A DNA stretch of 64,000 nucleotides from Sphingomonas aerolata. GTDB taxonomy: Bacteria; Pseudomonadota; Alphaproteobacteria; Sphingomonadales; Sphingomonadaceae. Below, in pieces: positions 50,776 to 61,300 of the stretch (the first letter of the stretch is position 1; each line of letters starts with the position of its first letter). Location of the stretch: positions 912,715 to 976,714 of the forward strand of contig NZ_PZZN01000003.1 of the NCBI RefSeq assembly GCF_003046295.1, written 5' to 3'. Below the pieces are notes generated by a model. It was not told the origin of the DNA, did no database searches, and worked only from the letters and a program-made list of their open reading frames with translations. A program made the position numbers and the translations under genes.

Positions 50776-52247
50776 TCGTCCTCGCGCTGGCGCTCGCAGC
50801 CGTCACCGCCGGCCCGGTGGTGCGCGCCGACGATGGTCCGGTCCGCGGCGAGGCGCTTGCGAACGGCGGTGCAGTGTTCCGCGGCATCCGCTTCGCCAAA
50901 CCGCCGACCGGACCGCTGCGGTGGCGCGCGCCCGAACGGCCGACGCGTTGGACTGAACCTGTCGAGGCAATTGCGACCCATGCGGCCTGTCCGCAACCCG
51001 TCTATGGCGACTGGAACCGGGACGCGGCGATCAATAGCTCGGAGGATTGCCTGTTCCTCGACGTACGCACGCCGCCGTCGAGCGCGACCGCGGCGCTGCC
51101 GGTGCTGGTATGGATCCACGGCGGTGGCAATCGCGCGGGCGCCGGGGGCGGCACCGTCGAATCGCGGATCACCGAAGCGGGCGTCGTGCTGGTGAGTGTC
51201 CAGTACCGCCTCGGCGCGCTAGGCTTCCTGTCGCATCCCGCCCTCAGCCGTGAACAGGGCGGGCATTCGGGCAATTACGCGCTGATGGACCAGCAGGCGG
51301 CGCTCGCCTGGGTCCAGCGCAACATCGCGCGCTTCGGCGGCGATCCAAAGCGCGTCACGATTGCGGGGGAATCTGCCGGCGCGCAGGACGTCGCGCTTCA
51401 CCAGCTGGCCCCGGCTTCGCGCGGGTTGTTCGCGCAGGCGATCCAGGAAAGCGGAACGCCCGGCTTCGGTGTCGCTCCGCGCACGCTAGTGCAGAACGAA
51501 CGCCTGGGTGAACGTCTCATAAGGGCCGCCGGACTGCCGGATACGGCCCCGACCGCCCAGCTCCGCAACCTGTCCGTCGCCAAAATCCTGGAGGCGCAAG
51601 ACGCAGTCGATGTTCCCGATCTGGACGATGACAGCTTCATCTGGTTGCAGGCGATAATCGACGGTCGCGTCCTGACCGATACGCCCGCCAAGCTGCTGGC
51701 GAGCGGCCGGTTCGCGCGCACGCCGCTCGTCATCGGCGTCAACGCAAAGGAACTGCCCCTGCATGGCGGTGGCGCTGCGGCGGAGGCGACGGTTCGACGC
51801 GAATTCGGTGCGGGCGCCGACCGGGCGCTCGATCTCTACGGGCTCCAGCGCGGCGGCATACCTGTCGACGACCCGCGCCTGGGTGACGTCACCACGCAGA
51901 TCGCCGATGACGTGACCTTTCGCTGTCCGACGATCGCCGTCTCGAGGGCATTCGCACGCGCAGGCGTACCGGTGTGGCAGTATCAGTTCGACTACGCGCC
52001 GACTGGCCGCACGGTCAGCCATGCAAGCGAGATCGGCTATGTGTTCAACCCGCCGCAACCCGGCCAGCCGCCGCTGCAACGCTATTGGGTCAACTTCGTC
52101 AGAACCGGCAATCCCAACAGCGGCGGGTTGCCCCTATGGGCGCGCTATTCGGCCGACACGCGCGCTTACATGGCGTTCGAACAGACCGGCCCGGCTGCGC
52201 GGCGAGACCTGCGCGGGCCAATCTGCACGCTGCGCGACATTCCCTAA
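50772..52247 (+). CDS. Type-B carboxylesterase
   Basis: 491-aa exported alpha/beta hydrolase. GTG 50772 overlaps the SGNH stop; signal-like MIVLALALAAVTAGPVVRA. Carboxylesterase-B blocks: FRGIRFAKPPTGPLRW, SEDCLFLDV, VWIHGGGNRAGAGG (oxyanion hole) and GESAGAQDV with nucleophile S201. Probably removes aryl or acyl esters (for example feruloyl or acetyl groups). The stop codon overlaps, tail to tail, that of the halogenase gene on the other strand. Confidence 0.9.
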   Translation: MIVLALALAAVTAGPVVRADDGPVRGEALANGGAVFRGIRFAKPPTGPLRWRAPERPTRWTEPVEAIATHAACPQPVYGDWNRDAAINSSEDCLFLDVRTPPSSATAALPVLVWIHGGGNRAGAGGGTVESRITEAGVVLVSVQYRLGALGFLSHPALSREQGGHSGNYALMDQQAALAWVQRNIARFGGDPKRVTIAGESAGAQDVALHQLAPASRGLFAQAIQESGTPGFGVAPRTLVQNERLGERLIRAAGLPDTAPTAQLRNLSVAKILEAQDAVDVPDLDDDSFIWLQAIIDGRVLTDTPAKLLASGRFARTPLVIGVNAKELPLHGGGAAAEATVRREFGAGADRALDLYGLQRGGIPVDDPRLGDVTTQIADDVTFRCPTIAVSRAFARAGVPVWQYQFDYAPTGRTVSHASEIGYVFNPPQPGQPPLQRYWVNFVRTGNPNSGGLPLWARYSADTRAYMAFEQTGPAARRDLRGPICTLRDIP

Positions 52248-53836
52248 CGCGCCGGCATCATCAGGCGATCGGGAGCGCCGCCGGGCTCGGCAGCCTGCGC
52301 GCGCGCCGGATGGCGCGCCGACAGGCCGAGGAACGCGTCGTGCGGCTGCGCGAGCGCAACTGCCTGTGCAATCGACTCCTTCATGCGGGCAAACGCCGAT
52401 TCCAGGGCCGGAATCGAGAAATGGTCGGCACCGGGATCATGCGCGGCCGCGTCGATCCCGAAGCCTGCATACATCGACAGCCAGCTCGGATCCTGGAACG
52501 ATTCCCACTCATACCGGACCAGATGGCCGCGCGCCTTGAACAACCGGAGCTTGTGCGCCAGCGCCTCGGGAAGCGCCGTGTCGCGGCAGCGATCCCACAT
52601 TGGCTCTCCACGCCTGACATTGGCAAAATAATGGAGCAGCAGGAAATCGCGGATCCGCTCATATTCCAATCCGGTCGTGCGATTATATTCCTCCGCCAGC
52701 GCGGGATCAAACCCGCGATCGGGCAGCAAGGCGAGAAGCTTCTCGATACCCGTCTGTATCAGCGTGATGCTGGTCGATTCGAGCGGTTCCATGAAGCCCG
52801 CGGCGAGACCAAGTGCGACACAGTTCCCCTGCCAGAAGGCCGTACGCCGCCCAGTGCGAAAGCGGATCATGTTTGGCTCGCCTAGCCCTTCGCCCTCGAG
52901 CCTCCTCTTCAGCGTAGCGACCGCCTCGTCGTCAGAGATGTGACGGCTCGAATAGACATAGCCGTTGCCGACGCGGTGCTGGAGCGGGATGCGCCACTGC
53001 CAACCGGCTTCGAGCGCGGTGCTGCGTGTATACGGGGTCAGCGGCCCCGATCGCGTGCACGGCATCGCCACTGCCCGGTCGCACGGCAGCAGGTTCGTCC
53101 AGTCTTCATACGGCACGCCCAGCGCGCCGCCGAGCAGCAGCGACCGGAACCCCGAGCAGTCGACGAACAGATCGCCATCGATCGCCTTGCCGCAACTGGT
53201 GTCCACCCCGCTGATGAACCCCGTACGACCGTCGACGCGCACATCGGTGATAGTGGCATCGATGTGTTCGACGCCCCATGCGATCGCCTTCTGCGCCAAG
53301 AACCGTGCGAATAGCCCCGCATCGAAGTGCACCGCCCAGTCGAAAAACAGCAGATCATGAACCGGCCGGTCGGTCGGCGGCATGAACAGGTTGCGCTCCG
53401 CCAGCGCGGTCGCGAGACAGAAATCGGCCAGCGGCGAAGCGTGGCCGGCAACGTTCATCTTGCGCCAGTAATGATGGAACGCCACGCCGCGCGATCGCAT
53501 GCCGTACAGGCCGAACGGGTGGAAGAAGCGCTCGCCTTCGCGCTTCCAGTCGACGAACTCGATGCCGAGTTTGACCGTGCCCTGCGTCGCCGCCATCACC
53601 TCCTGCTCGGTGACGCCGATTTCGCGGAAGAAATCGCGGATGCCCGGCACGGTCGCCTCGCCGACGCCGACCGTGCCGATCGCGCTGGAGTCGATGACCG
53701 TGATCTTGACAGGCTGTCGCTCGAGCCGGCGCGCGAGCAACGTTGCCGCCATCCATCCCGCCGTGCCGCCCCCGACGATGACGATCGAGCGCAGCGGCCC
53801 GCGGGCGGATGCCGGACCCGGTGTTCTGCCCGTCAT
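52244..53836 (-). CDS. Flavin-dependent (tryptophan-7-type) halogenase
   Basis: 530-aa FADH2-dependent halogenase family protein. GGGTAGWMAA (22-31) binds FAD, the catalytic-lysine block TVKLGIEFVDW has K89, the halogenase signature WxWxIP reads WQWRIP, and AAGFMEPLESTSI provides the Glu/Ser active-site loop. All residues needed for halogenation appear intact. ATG 53836 (MTGRTPGP) is chosen over 53881 because only a short unrelated extension would be added. It follows a TonB receptor by 86 bp on the same strand, a pairing widespread in sphingomonads and caulobacters whose substrate is mostly unknown; free indoles have been reported for relatives. Confidence 0.88.
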   Translation of the reverse strand: MTGRTPGPASARGPLRSIVIVGGGTAGWMAATLLARRLERQPVKITVIDSSAIGTVGVGEATVPGIRDFFREIGVTEQEVMAATQGTVKLGIEFVDWKREGERFFHPFGLYGMRSRGVAFHHYWRKMNVAGHASPLADFCLATALAERNLFMPPTDRPVHDLLFFDWAVHFDAGLFARFLAQKAIAWGVEHIDATITDVRVDGRTGFISGVDTSCGKAIDGDLFVDCSGFRSLLLGGALGVPYEDWTNLLPCDRAVAMPCTRSGPLTPYTRSTALEAGWQWRIPLQHRVGNGYVYSSRHISDDEAVATLKRRLEGEGLGEPNMIRFRTGRRTAFWQGNCVALGLAAGFMEPLESTSITLIQTGIEKLLALLPDRGFDPALAEEYNRTTGLEYERIRDFLLLHYFANVRRGEPMWDRCRDTALPEALAHKLRLFKARGHLVRYEWESFQDPSWLSMYAGFGIDAAAHDPGADHFSIPALESAFARMKESIAQAVALAQPHDAFLGLSARHPARAQAAEPGGAPDRLMMPAR

Positions 53837-53922
53837 GACCAACTCCCCGTCAACGCTGTCCGGCGTACAGGTCCCCGCCACCCCGATGAAAGCCGGCGGG
53901 CATCTGCGTCACACATTACGCC

Positions 53923-56900
53923 TCAGAACTTGAAGCGTGCACCCGCCATGAACCGGCGCTCGTAAATGTTGTTGTAGGCCTTCTCGTCCGGGAAGGTCAG
54001 ATAGTATTTCTCGTATTCTCCGGTCAGGTTCGACCCTTGCGCATACAGCGTCAGGTTCGGCGTGAAGTCGTAGCTGATCGACGCGTCAACATAGTTGGTT
54101 GGCTGCTGATAGAGTTCGAGACCCTGGATACCGCCGAAATTCTGCTGCACCGCGCGCTTGGAGCGATAATTCCACGCGACACGCGCCTGGAAATGATCGT
54201 CCTGGTAGAAGCCCGCCAGATTGGTCTGGATCTTCGAATTATCCTGGAACGGGATCGCATCGCCCTTCAGATCGACCGCGCCGGAGTCGGACGGCGAATA
54301 GGTGATGTTCGCGTCGATACCGAAGTTGGTCAGGATCGACGGCATGAAGCCTAGGTCGCTGAACGACTGTTTCCAGCCTGCCTCGACGCCCTTCAGCGTC
54401 CCGCCATCGCCCTGCACCGGGGTGCTGATCGAGACCGTCCGGTTGCGGACGACGCCGTCATTGTCGGGCAGGTCGGTGCGGACGATGTTGCCCGACTGGA
54501 TGAAGCTCGCAACGTCGATGTAGAAGGCACCGACGCTGATCAGGCTGCTCGCGCCGATATAATATTCGAGCGATCCCTCGACGTTGGTGGCGCGCCACGG
54601 ATCGAGCTGCGGGTTGCCGTTGGAACTGCCGCCGGTGACGCGGAACACGGGCGAACCGGGGTTGCTCGTGTCGATCGCATAGGTCGGGTTAAGGCCGCCG
54701 CCCCATTGGTTGAGGTCGAGCAACGTCATCGTCTTAGAATAGGCAAGCCGCAGCTTCACATTCTCGGCGAGGTTGAACGCGAGATTGAAGGCGGGCAGGA
54801 AGTCGGTGAAGCTGCGCTTGGTCTCGACGGTGCCGTTGCTCAGATTGGCCAGGCCATAGGGCTGTGGCGAACCGGTGACGAACTGCGTGATGTCGAGCTT
54901 GGTGTTGATGACCTTGAGGCCTGCATTGCCCGACACCGGGATGCCGAACACGTCGCCCTTGACGTTGAGCTGCGCGTAGCCCGAAATCTGCTTCACGCCG
55001 ACGTTGAACGACGCGCCGGGGTTCTGCACTTCCACGTTGCCGGGATAAAAACTGTTCTGGAACGCCAGCGCGTTGTCCATCACCTTGGGATCCAGCACGT
55101 AGATCGGCGGCAGGCCAGCGCCCGGCAGGTTGTACTGCTTGACCTGCCCGTTGAAGATCGGATCGCTCGCCTTGCGGACCTGCCCTGCGGTGTAGGGAGC
55201 GAAGCTGGCGGTCCCGAACGTGCCCGTACCGGCACGGCACGAGGCATCGTTCAGGGGGACGTCGAATGCCTTCCATTTGACCAGGCAGCCACCCGCCTGC
55301 GACGCCTGCCCGGCATAGAGCGGTGCCGCGCGATCGAATTCGAAATCGTCGACCGTGCGCTCGCTATACCGGCCACCCAGGGCCAGGCTGACATTGTCGT
55401 TCGCCTCGTAGGAGACGTCACCGCGGATCAGCTTGAGGTCGCCCTTGCGCCGGTAATTGCCCTCCGACGAGGTCGTCTTCATCGTGTAGCTGTCGATATT
55501 GCCGAGCGCGTTCGTCAGCTGCGATGGCAGCGTGAACACGGGCTGGTTGCCGGTGAAATCGACCGTCGCTGGTAGCGACGCCGCGCCCGCCAAGGTGTTG
55601 ACCACATAGCCGCCGGGATTGAACGCGACGTCTCCCGTCGGATAATGACCGATCCCGCCCGGCTGCCACTGCGCGCCGTTGGACGGGCTGAACTGCAGAT
55701 AGCTCTGGTCGTAGTTCGAATAGGCCTTGCCGTAGATACCGCGCAGGCTTGCCTTGAAGCGACCGCCATTGTCGTACTTGAGTTCGACATTGTAGTTCTG
55801 CGACTGCGACTTGAAGCGATCATTCTGCGCGTACGAGTCGAAGTTGCCGAGATCGTAATTATAGACTTGTGTGGTGTTCAGGTCATAGTCGCGAGTCACG
55901 CCGCCGTTGCTGAGCGAAACAACCGAACCGGTGTTACGCGACTGTCCCGGGACGAATTCGGCCGCCTGCCAGTTCACGTTCTGCATCTGGATGCCGGCAG
56001 TCCGGTCGTTCTCGTTCTGGCGGGTGAAGAACGCGTCGGCGTTCAAGGTCAGCGCATCGCTGATCTCCCACTGCGCCGAGGCATTGATACCGATCCGCTC
56101 GCGCTGGTTCACCTTGTCCCAGGCGGTGAAACCCTGTGGGACGATGAACGCGTCGTTCGAGTCACCATCGCCGTTCACGTCGCGGCCGGTACCGACGATC
56201 GTGCCCTTGGGACGATTGGCGGGCGAAAAGCCGCTGCTCAGGTTGACGTCGCCAGTCGGGTTGGCGGCGGTGTTGAACTGCTCGTTGTGGAGCGCTGCGC
56301 CATAGCCTTCCTGGATGCCGTTGTGCGAGTTCGACAGATGCAGGTTCGAATAGGCCCCGGACACGAGGAAGCCGACCTTCTCACCACGGAAGCCGAACAA
56401 GCCATTCAGGTTTGGATCGAATTCCTTGGTCTTGTCGCCGTACGCGCCCTCGGCGGCAGCCGCGAAGGTGAAGCCCTTCTTCAGGTCGAACGGACGGCGC
56501 GTGCGCAGATTGACGGTGCCGGTGATGCCCGCGTTGAGCAGGTCCGCCGTGCTCGACTTGATGACGTCGGCGCCGGCGAACAGCTGCGACGGGATGTCGT
56601 TGAAATTCGGCTGGATCGTCGTGATCGATTGCGCGCCGAGATAGGCCTCGCCGTTGAGCAGCGTCGTCACCTGTGGCAGGCCGCGAATGTTGATTGCGGC
56701 CCCCTCACCCGCGTCGCGGCGGATCTGCACGCCAGGGATACGCTGGAGCGAATCCGAGATGGTCACGTCGGGCAGCTTGCCGATGTCTTCGGCGGAGATC
56801 GAATCGGTGACCGACGCGGCATCGCGCTTCAGGTTGACCGCACGCCGCTGCGCGCCGCGAATGCCGGTAACGACGATGTCCTCGCTTTCTGCGGCGGCAT

Positions 56901-57102
56901 CACTCGTCGGGGTGGTCGGGGTTTGCGTTTCGCTCGCCTGATCGGCCGCAGCGGCGGACGGCGATGCAGCCTGATCTGTGGGCGCGCTTTGCAACACCCC
57001 CTGCGTCGTCGATGTTTGCTGCGCGAGCGCAGTACTGCTGCTGACCAACGCCGTCACCGACGCGGCGACCATCAACATGTTCTTGGATTTTGCGCGCAAC
57101 AT
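53923..57102 (-). CDS. TonB-dependent receptor (large, 1059 aa)
   Basis: Outer-membrane importer of the large, carbohydrate-linked type. ATG 57102 (MLRAKSKNML) has GGGAGAGGG upstream; signal peptide ends STALAQ. Then a Thr/Ala/Ser-rich stretch, TonB-box-like EDIVVTGIRGAQRRAV, plug blocks SISAEDIGKLPDVTISDSLQ and VDLRTRRPFD-like NLRTRRPFDL. GIRGAQRRA...NLKRDA is characteristic of sphingomonad/xanthomonad oligosaccharide receptors. Barrel ends ERRFMAGARFKF. Divergent from the ROK kinase and GH2 genes, so a complex carbohydrate is the likely cargo. Confidence 0.94.
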   Translation of the reverse strand: MLRAKSKNMLMVAASVTALVSSSTALAQQTSTTQGVLQSAPTDQAASPSAAAADQASETQTPTTPTSDAAAESEDIVVTGIRGAQRRAVNLKRDAASVTDSISAEDIGKLPDVTISDSLQRIPGVQIRRDAGEGAAINIRGLPQVTTLLNGEAYLGAQSITTIQPNFNDIPSQLFAGADVIKSSTADLLNAGITGTVNLRTRRPFDLKKGFTFAAAAEGAYGDKTKEFDPNLNGLFGFRGEKVGFLVSGAYSNLHLSNSHNGIQEGYGAALHNEQFNTAANPTGDVNLSSGFSPANRPKGTIVGTGRDVNGDGDSNDAFIVPQGFTAWDKVNQRERIGINASAQWEISDALTLNADAFFTRQNENDRTAGIQMQNVNWQAAEFVPGQSRNTGSVVSLSNGGVTRDYDLNTTQVYNYDLGNFDSYAQNDRFKSQSQNYNVELKYDNGGRFKASLRGIYGKAYSNYDQSYLQFSPSNGAQWQPGGIGHYPTGDVAFNPGGYVVNTLAGAASLPATVDFTGNQPVFTLPSQLTNALGNIDSYTMKTTSSEGNYRRKGDLKLIRGDVSYEANDNVSLALGGRYSERTVDDFEFDRAAPLYAGQASQAGGCLVKWKAFDVPLNDASCRAGTGTFGTASFAPYTAGQVRKASDPIFNGQVKQYNLPGAGLPPIYVLDPKVMDNALAFQNSFYPGNVEVQNPGASFNVGVKQISGYAQLNVKGDVFGIPVSGNAGLKVINTKLDITQFVTGSPQPYGLANLSNGTVETKRSFTDFLPAFNLAFNLAENVKLRLAYSKTMTLLDLNQWGGGLNPTYAIDTSNPGSPVFRVTGGSSNGNPQLDPWRATNVEGSLEYYIGASSLISVGAFYIDVASFIQSGNIVRTDLPDNDGVVRNRTVSISTPVQGDGGTLKGVEAGWKQSFSDLGFMPSILTNFGIDANITYSPSDSGAVDLKGDAIPFQDNSKIQTNLAGFYQDDHFQARVAWNYRSKRAVQQNFGGIQGLELYQQPTNYVDASISYDFTPNLTLYAQGSNLTGEYEKYYLTFPDEKAYNNIYERRFMAGARFKF

Positions 57103-57356
57103 TCCGACCCTCTCCCTCACAATCAACACCGCCAGCGATTGGCGAACGCTTTAGCCTGCGAGAATGAAGTTGATCGGCGCCGCGGCGCCCTACCCCTCTC
57201 CCACGTGCCAGCCGCAACTTACCGTTGTCTTGCCACCCGTGTTCTACCGCGCCGCAAAGCGCCGTCAATTGGATAATCAATTTGCGTTTATTTTTCGAAC
57301 TGGCATTGTCGTTCGGGATGGCCGTGCAGCGGTCACGACCATGGGGGGAGGATATC

Positions 57357-58325
57357 GTGGGGGAGAGTGGTACCATTGCCAACATCGGCGGGCTGGTATG
57401 CGAAGATGCCGCGCCGGCGCTCGGTATCGATTTTGGCGGTACGAAGATCGAAGCCGTGTTGCTCTCGAAAGACGGCGCGGCTGCGTGGCGGCAACGCATT
57501 CCCAATCCCGGCAGCTACGACAGCGCGCTGACCGCGATATCGAACCTGGTCGCCGCGGCGGACGACGCCGGGGGCGCGCGCTGCACGGTCGGGATCGGTG
57601 CACCGGGCTCGCCGTCACCGCGAACCGGGATCATGCGCAACAGCAACTCTACCTATCTCAATGGCCGCCCCTTTCGCGAGGACCTCGCCCGGGCGCTCGG
57701 TCGCCCCGTACGGCTGGTCAACGATGCCAATTGCCTGGCCCTGTCGGAGGCGATCGATGGTGCCGCTGAGGGTGCGCAGAGCGTCTTTGCGCTGGTGATC
57801 GGTACCGGAGTCGGTGGTGGCGTTGTGCTGTCCGGCGCCGCGATTGATGGTGCACACGGGATCGCTGGCGAGATCGGCCATCTGCCCCTGCCCTGGCCCG
57901 GCGGACGCGAGGCCGATGCTCCGACATGCTGGTGCGGGCTGTCGGGCTGCATCGAGAGCTGGGTTTCGGGTACCGGCTTTGCGCGGGCCGCGGCCACCGA
58001 ACACGGGCTGGCGCTCAGCGCGCCCGACATCGTTGCCGCGGCGCGCTCCGGCGACCCCGCGGCCCGCGCCGCGCTAAGTGCCTATGTCGATCGCCTCGGG
58101 CGTGTGCTCGCGCTCGTCGTCAACCTGCTCGACCCCGAGGTGATCGTCCTTGGCGGCGGCATGTCGAACGTCACCGAAATCTACGCCGGCCTGCCCGATG
58201 TCGTGCGCCACCACACATTTTCCGACCTGTGGGACGGCCGTATCGTGCCCGCACGCTGGGGCGACGCCTCCGGCGTTCGCGGTGCCGCAAGATTGTGGAC
58301 AAAAGATCCGCAGGTCGGTCACTGA
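57357..58325 (+). CDS. ROK-family sugar kinase (fructokinase/glucokinase-like)
   Basis: 322-aa cytoplasmic kinase. GTG 57357 has GGGGGAGGATATC just upstream, which beats an in-frame ATG at 57318 and the longer frame. ATP-binding IDFGGTK (24-30), catalytic base D123 in VNDAN, GEIGH (171-175) and zinc motif CWCGLSGCIE (C191, C193, C198) are all present. Hexose phosphorylation is certain by family; fructose versus glucose or mannose cannot be fixed. 67 bp ahead of the GH2 gene in the same direction, so it probably phosphorylates the sugar this enzyme frees. Confidence 0.9.
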   Translation: MGESGTIANIGGLVCEDAAPALGIDFGGTKIEAVLLSKDGAAAWRQRIPNPGSYDSALTAISNLVAAADDAGGARCTVGIGAPGSPSPRTGIMRNSNSTYLNGRPFREDLARALGRPVRLVNDANCLALSEAIDGAAEGAQSVFALVIGTGVGGGVVLSGAAIDGAHGIAGEIGHLPLPWPGGREADAPTCWCGLSGCIESWVSGTGFARAAATEHGLALSAPDIVAAARSGDPAARAALSAYVDRLGRVLALVVNLLDPEVIVLGGGMSNVTEIYAGLPDVVRHHTFSDLWDGRIVPARWGDASGVRGAARLWTKDPQVGH

Positions 58326-58392
58326 CCCGGCATACCGCGGCTCAAAACTGACCGGCAGCACTGCCAAGCCGGCACCTCAGGAGGGACTATTC

Positions 58393-61300
58393 ATGCGACT
58401 GGCGACACTCACCACCCTGTTACTGCTAGGAACGGCCCTGTCGGGCGCGGTCGCAGCGCAAACCACGCCAGCCGACGCGCCAGCAGCGATCGGCAACGCC
58501 GGCCCCTATAACGTCGACATCCTCGCCGGCGGGATCGGCGTCGAGCGCGACCTGACCGGCGCGCAGGCAGGGGTCGCCGCCGATGCGCCCTGGACACTGT
58601 CGACCTGGGTCCGGCCCGGTGCAACGCGCATGACCGGCACCCTGCTGGCCGTCGGCGGTCCGCTGGGGGCCTGCCGCTGTCTCTCGCTCGTCGATGGCCG
58701 CGTCACCGGCGCCGACGGCAGCGTCCGCGTCACCGGCGGAAGCATGCTCGCCGCCGGTCGCTGGACGCATGTCGCCGCCGTGTCGGACGGTCGCACGCTG
58801 ACGCTCTATGTCGACGGCCGGCCGGTCGCGTCGCGCGCCGGCCGCTCGGTCGCCGTCACGCCCCGTCTGGCACTGGCACCCGTTACCGGCACCGGCCGCG
58901 CGAAGCAGCATTTCGGCGGATCGCTGGCCAACGCGACGTTCGACGCGCGCGCGCGGAGCGCCGCGGCACTGGCCGACGAAGCCCGCGCGCAGCCAGACTT
59001 CGCGCTCGTCCAGTTCTGGCAGGTCGGCGTCGGCTGGCCGCTCCAGAAACAAGCCAATATCGGTTTGACGCAGCAACAGGATCCGTGGACGCTGCCAAAG
59101 GCACGCGGCGACGCCACCACGCCGCCGGTCTTAAATATGCCCTTGCCGCCAACGGGGTTGGCGCCGGCACGCGACGGCCGCTGGCTGGTGAACGGCTGGC
59201 AGCTCGCCGCCGCGCCGGACGTGCGCGACGATGGTGCGACGCTGTCACGTCCGGGCGTGCCCAGCGGCACCTGGCGTGCCGCAACCGTGCCGGGCACCGT
59301 GCTGACCACGCTGGTCGATCGCGGAGTCTATCCCGACCCCTATTACGGGTTGAATAACCTCAAGATTCCCGAAAGCCTCGCCCGGCAGGATTACTGGTAC
59401 CGCACCAGCTTCACAGTCCCGCCCGAAGCCGCCGGAAAGCGGCTTACGCTCGTCTTCGGCGGCATCAACTATGCCGCGGACGTCTGGGCAAACGGCCGCA
59501 AGCTCGGCAGCACACGCGGCGCATTCATCCGCGGCCAATTCGATCTCATCCCCGTCGCCGGTGACAATGTCGTCGCGGTGCGCGTGTCGCCGCCGCCCCA
59601 TCCCGGCATTCCGCACGAACAGTCGATCAGCGCCGGCGTCGGCGAGAATGGCGGGCAGCTCGCCATCGACGGTCCGACCTTCGTCGCCACCGAAGGGTGG
59701 GACTGGATTCCCGGCATCCGCGACCGCAACACCGGGCTGTGGCGTCCGGTCGAACTGCTGGCGCATGGCGACGTCCGCCTGCTCGACCCACAGGTCGTCA
59801 CCGACCTGCCGCTGCCACGGACCGACCGTGCCGATGTTTACATCACCGTCCCCGTTCGCAACGACGGCACCACGCCGCGCAGCGTCACCGTTCGCGCGGC
59901 GTTTGGCGATGTGCATGTCGAGAAGACGGTGACCGTATCGCCCGGCGAGACGAAGGTCGCCTTCTCGCCCAAGGACTTCGCCCAGCTGCGCGTCGCAAAT
60001 CCGAAACTCTGGTGGCCGAACGGCTATGGCGAGCAGGCGCTGTACCAATTGTCGCTCGAGGCGCTGGCTGATGGCCGGCTGTCGGACACGCGTACCGACC
60101 GGTTCGGGATCCGTGAGGTGAGCTACGACCTGTCGCTGTTCGATACCGCGGGCGCGCTCCGGCGGGTCAATCTGCAGTTCACCGATGGCAGCCTGCGCGG
60201 CGAACGTCTTATCGACGTCCGTCACGAAGCGATCAAGCAGTCGCCGAACGGGTGGACCGAGTCGCTGACCGTCGCCGGCCAAACCTCACCGGCGGTGACG
60301 CCTGTCGAGGAGACGATGCCCGAGCCGCATTTGACCATCCGCGTGAACGGCGTGCAGATCGCGGCGCGCGGCGGCAACTGGGGCATGGACGATGCGATGA
60401 AACGCGTCGGCCGGGACCGGCTGGCACCCTATTTCCGTCTCCAGAAGGAGGCGCACATGAACGTCATCCGCAACTGGATGGGTAATAACACCGAAGCCGA
60501 GTTTTTCGACCTCGCCGACGAGACCGGCATGATGGTGCTCAACGATTTCTGGCAATCAACGCAGAATTTCCAGGTCGAGCCGCAGGACCCAGAGCTCTTC
60601 CTCAAGAATGCGGACGACGTCGTGCGGCGCTATCGCAATCACCCGTCGATCATCCTGTGGTTCGGCCGCAACGAAGGCGTGCCCTATCCCACGCTGAACG
60701 AAGGGCTCGACGATCTCATCGCGCGCGAGGATGGCACGCGCTGGTTCACGGGCAGCTCGAACGTCGTCAATCTGCAGGGATCGGGGCCGTACAACTACCG
60801 GCCACCGGTGGGCTATTTCACCGATCTGGCCAGCGGCTTCTCAGTCGAAACGGGAACGCCGTCGCTCTCGACGCTTGAATCCGTCCGCGCCACCATGCCC
60901 GATAGCGAGACCTGGCCGCTCAGCGACACGCTGGCCTATCACGACTGGCATTTTGCCGGGAACGGCGACACCAAGACGTTCATGACGACGCTGGCGACGA
61001 TGTTCGGGCCTGCGACGAGCTTCGCCGATTTCGAGCGGAAAGCACAGATGATGAATCTCGAGACGCACAAGGCGATGTATGAAGGGTTTCTGGGCCATCT
61101 CTGGACCAAGAACTCCGGTCGGCTCCTGTGGATGACCCACCCGGCCTGGCCGTCGAACGCATGGCAGATCTACAGCTGGGACTATGATACTCATGCGGCA
61201 TATTACGGGGCGAAAAAGGCCGCGGAGCCGCTCCACGTTCAGCTGAACTTGCCGGGCAACGAACTGGTCGTACTCAATACCACCCGCGAGCCACGCCCCG

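Noticed and set aside
55645..57276. 543-codon plus-strand frame across the large TonB receptor
   Set aside because: Val/Arg/Asp-rich shadow without any domain; overlaps the ROK leader.
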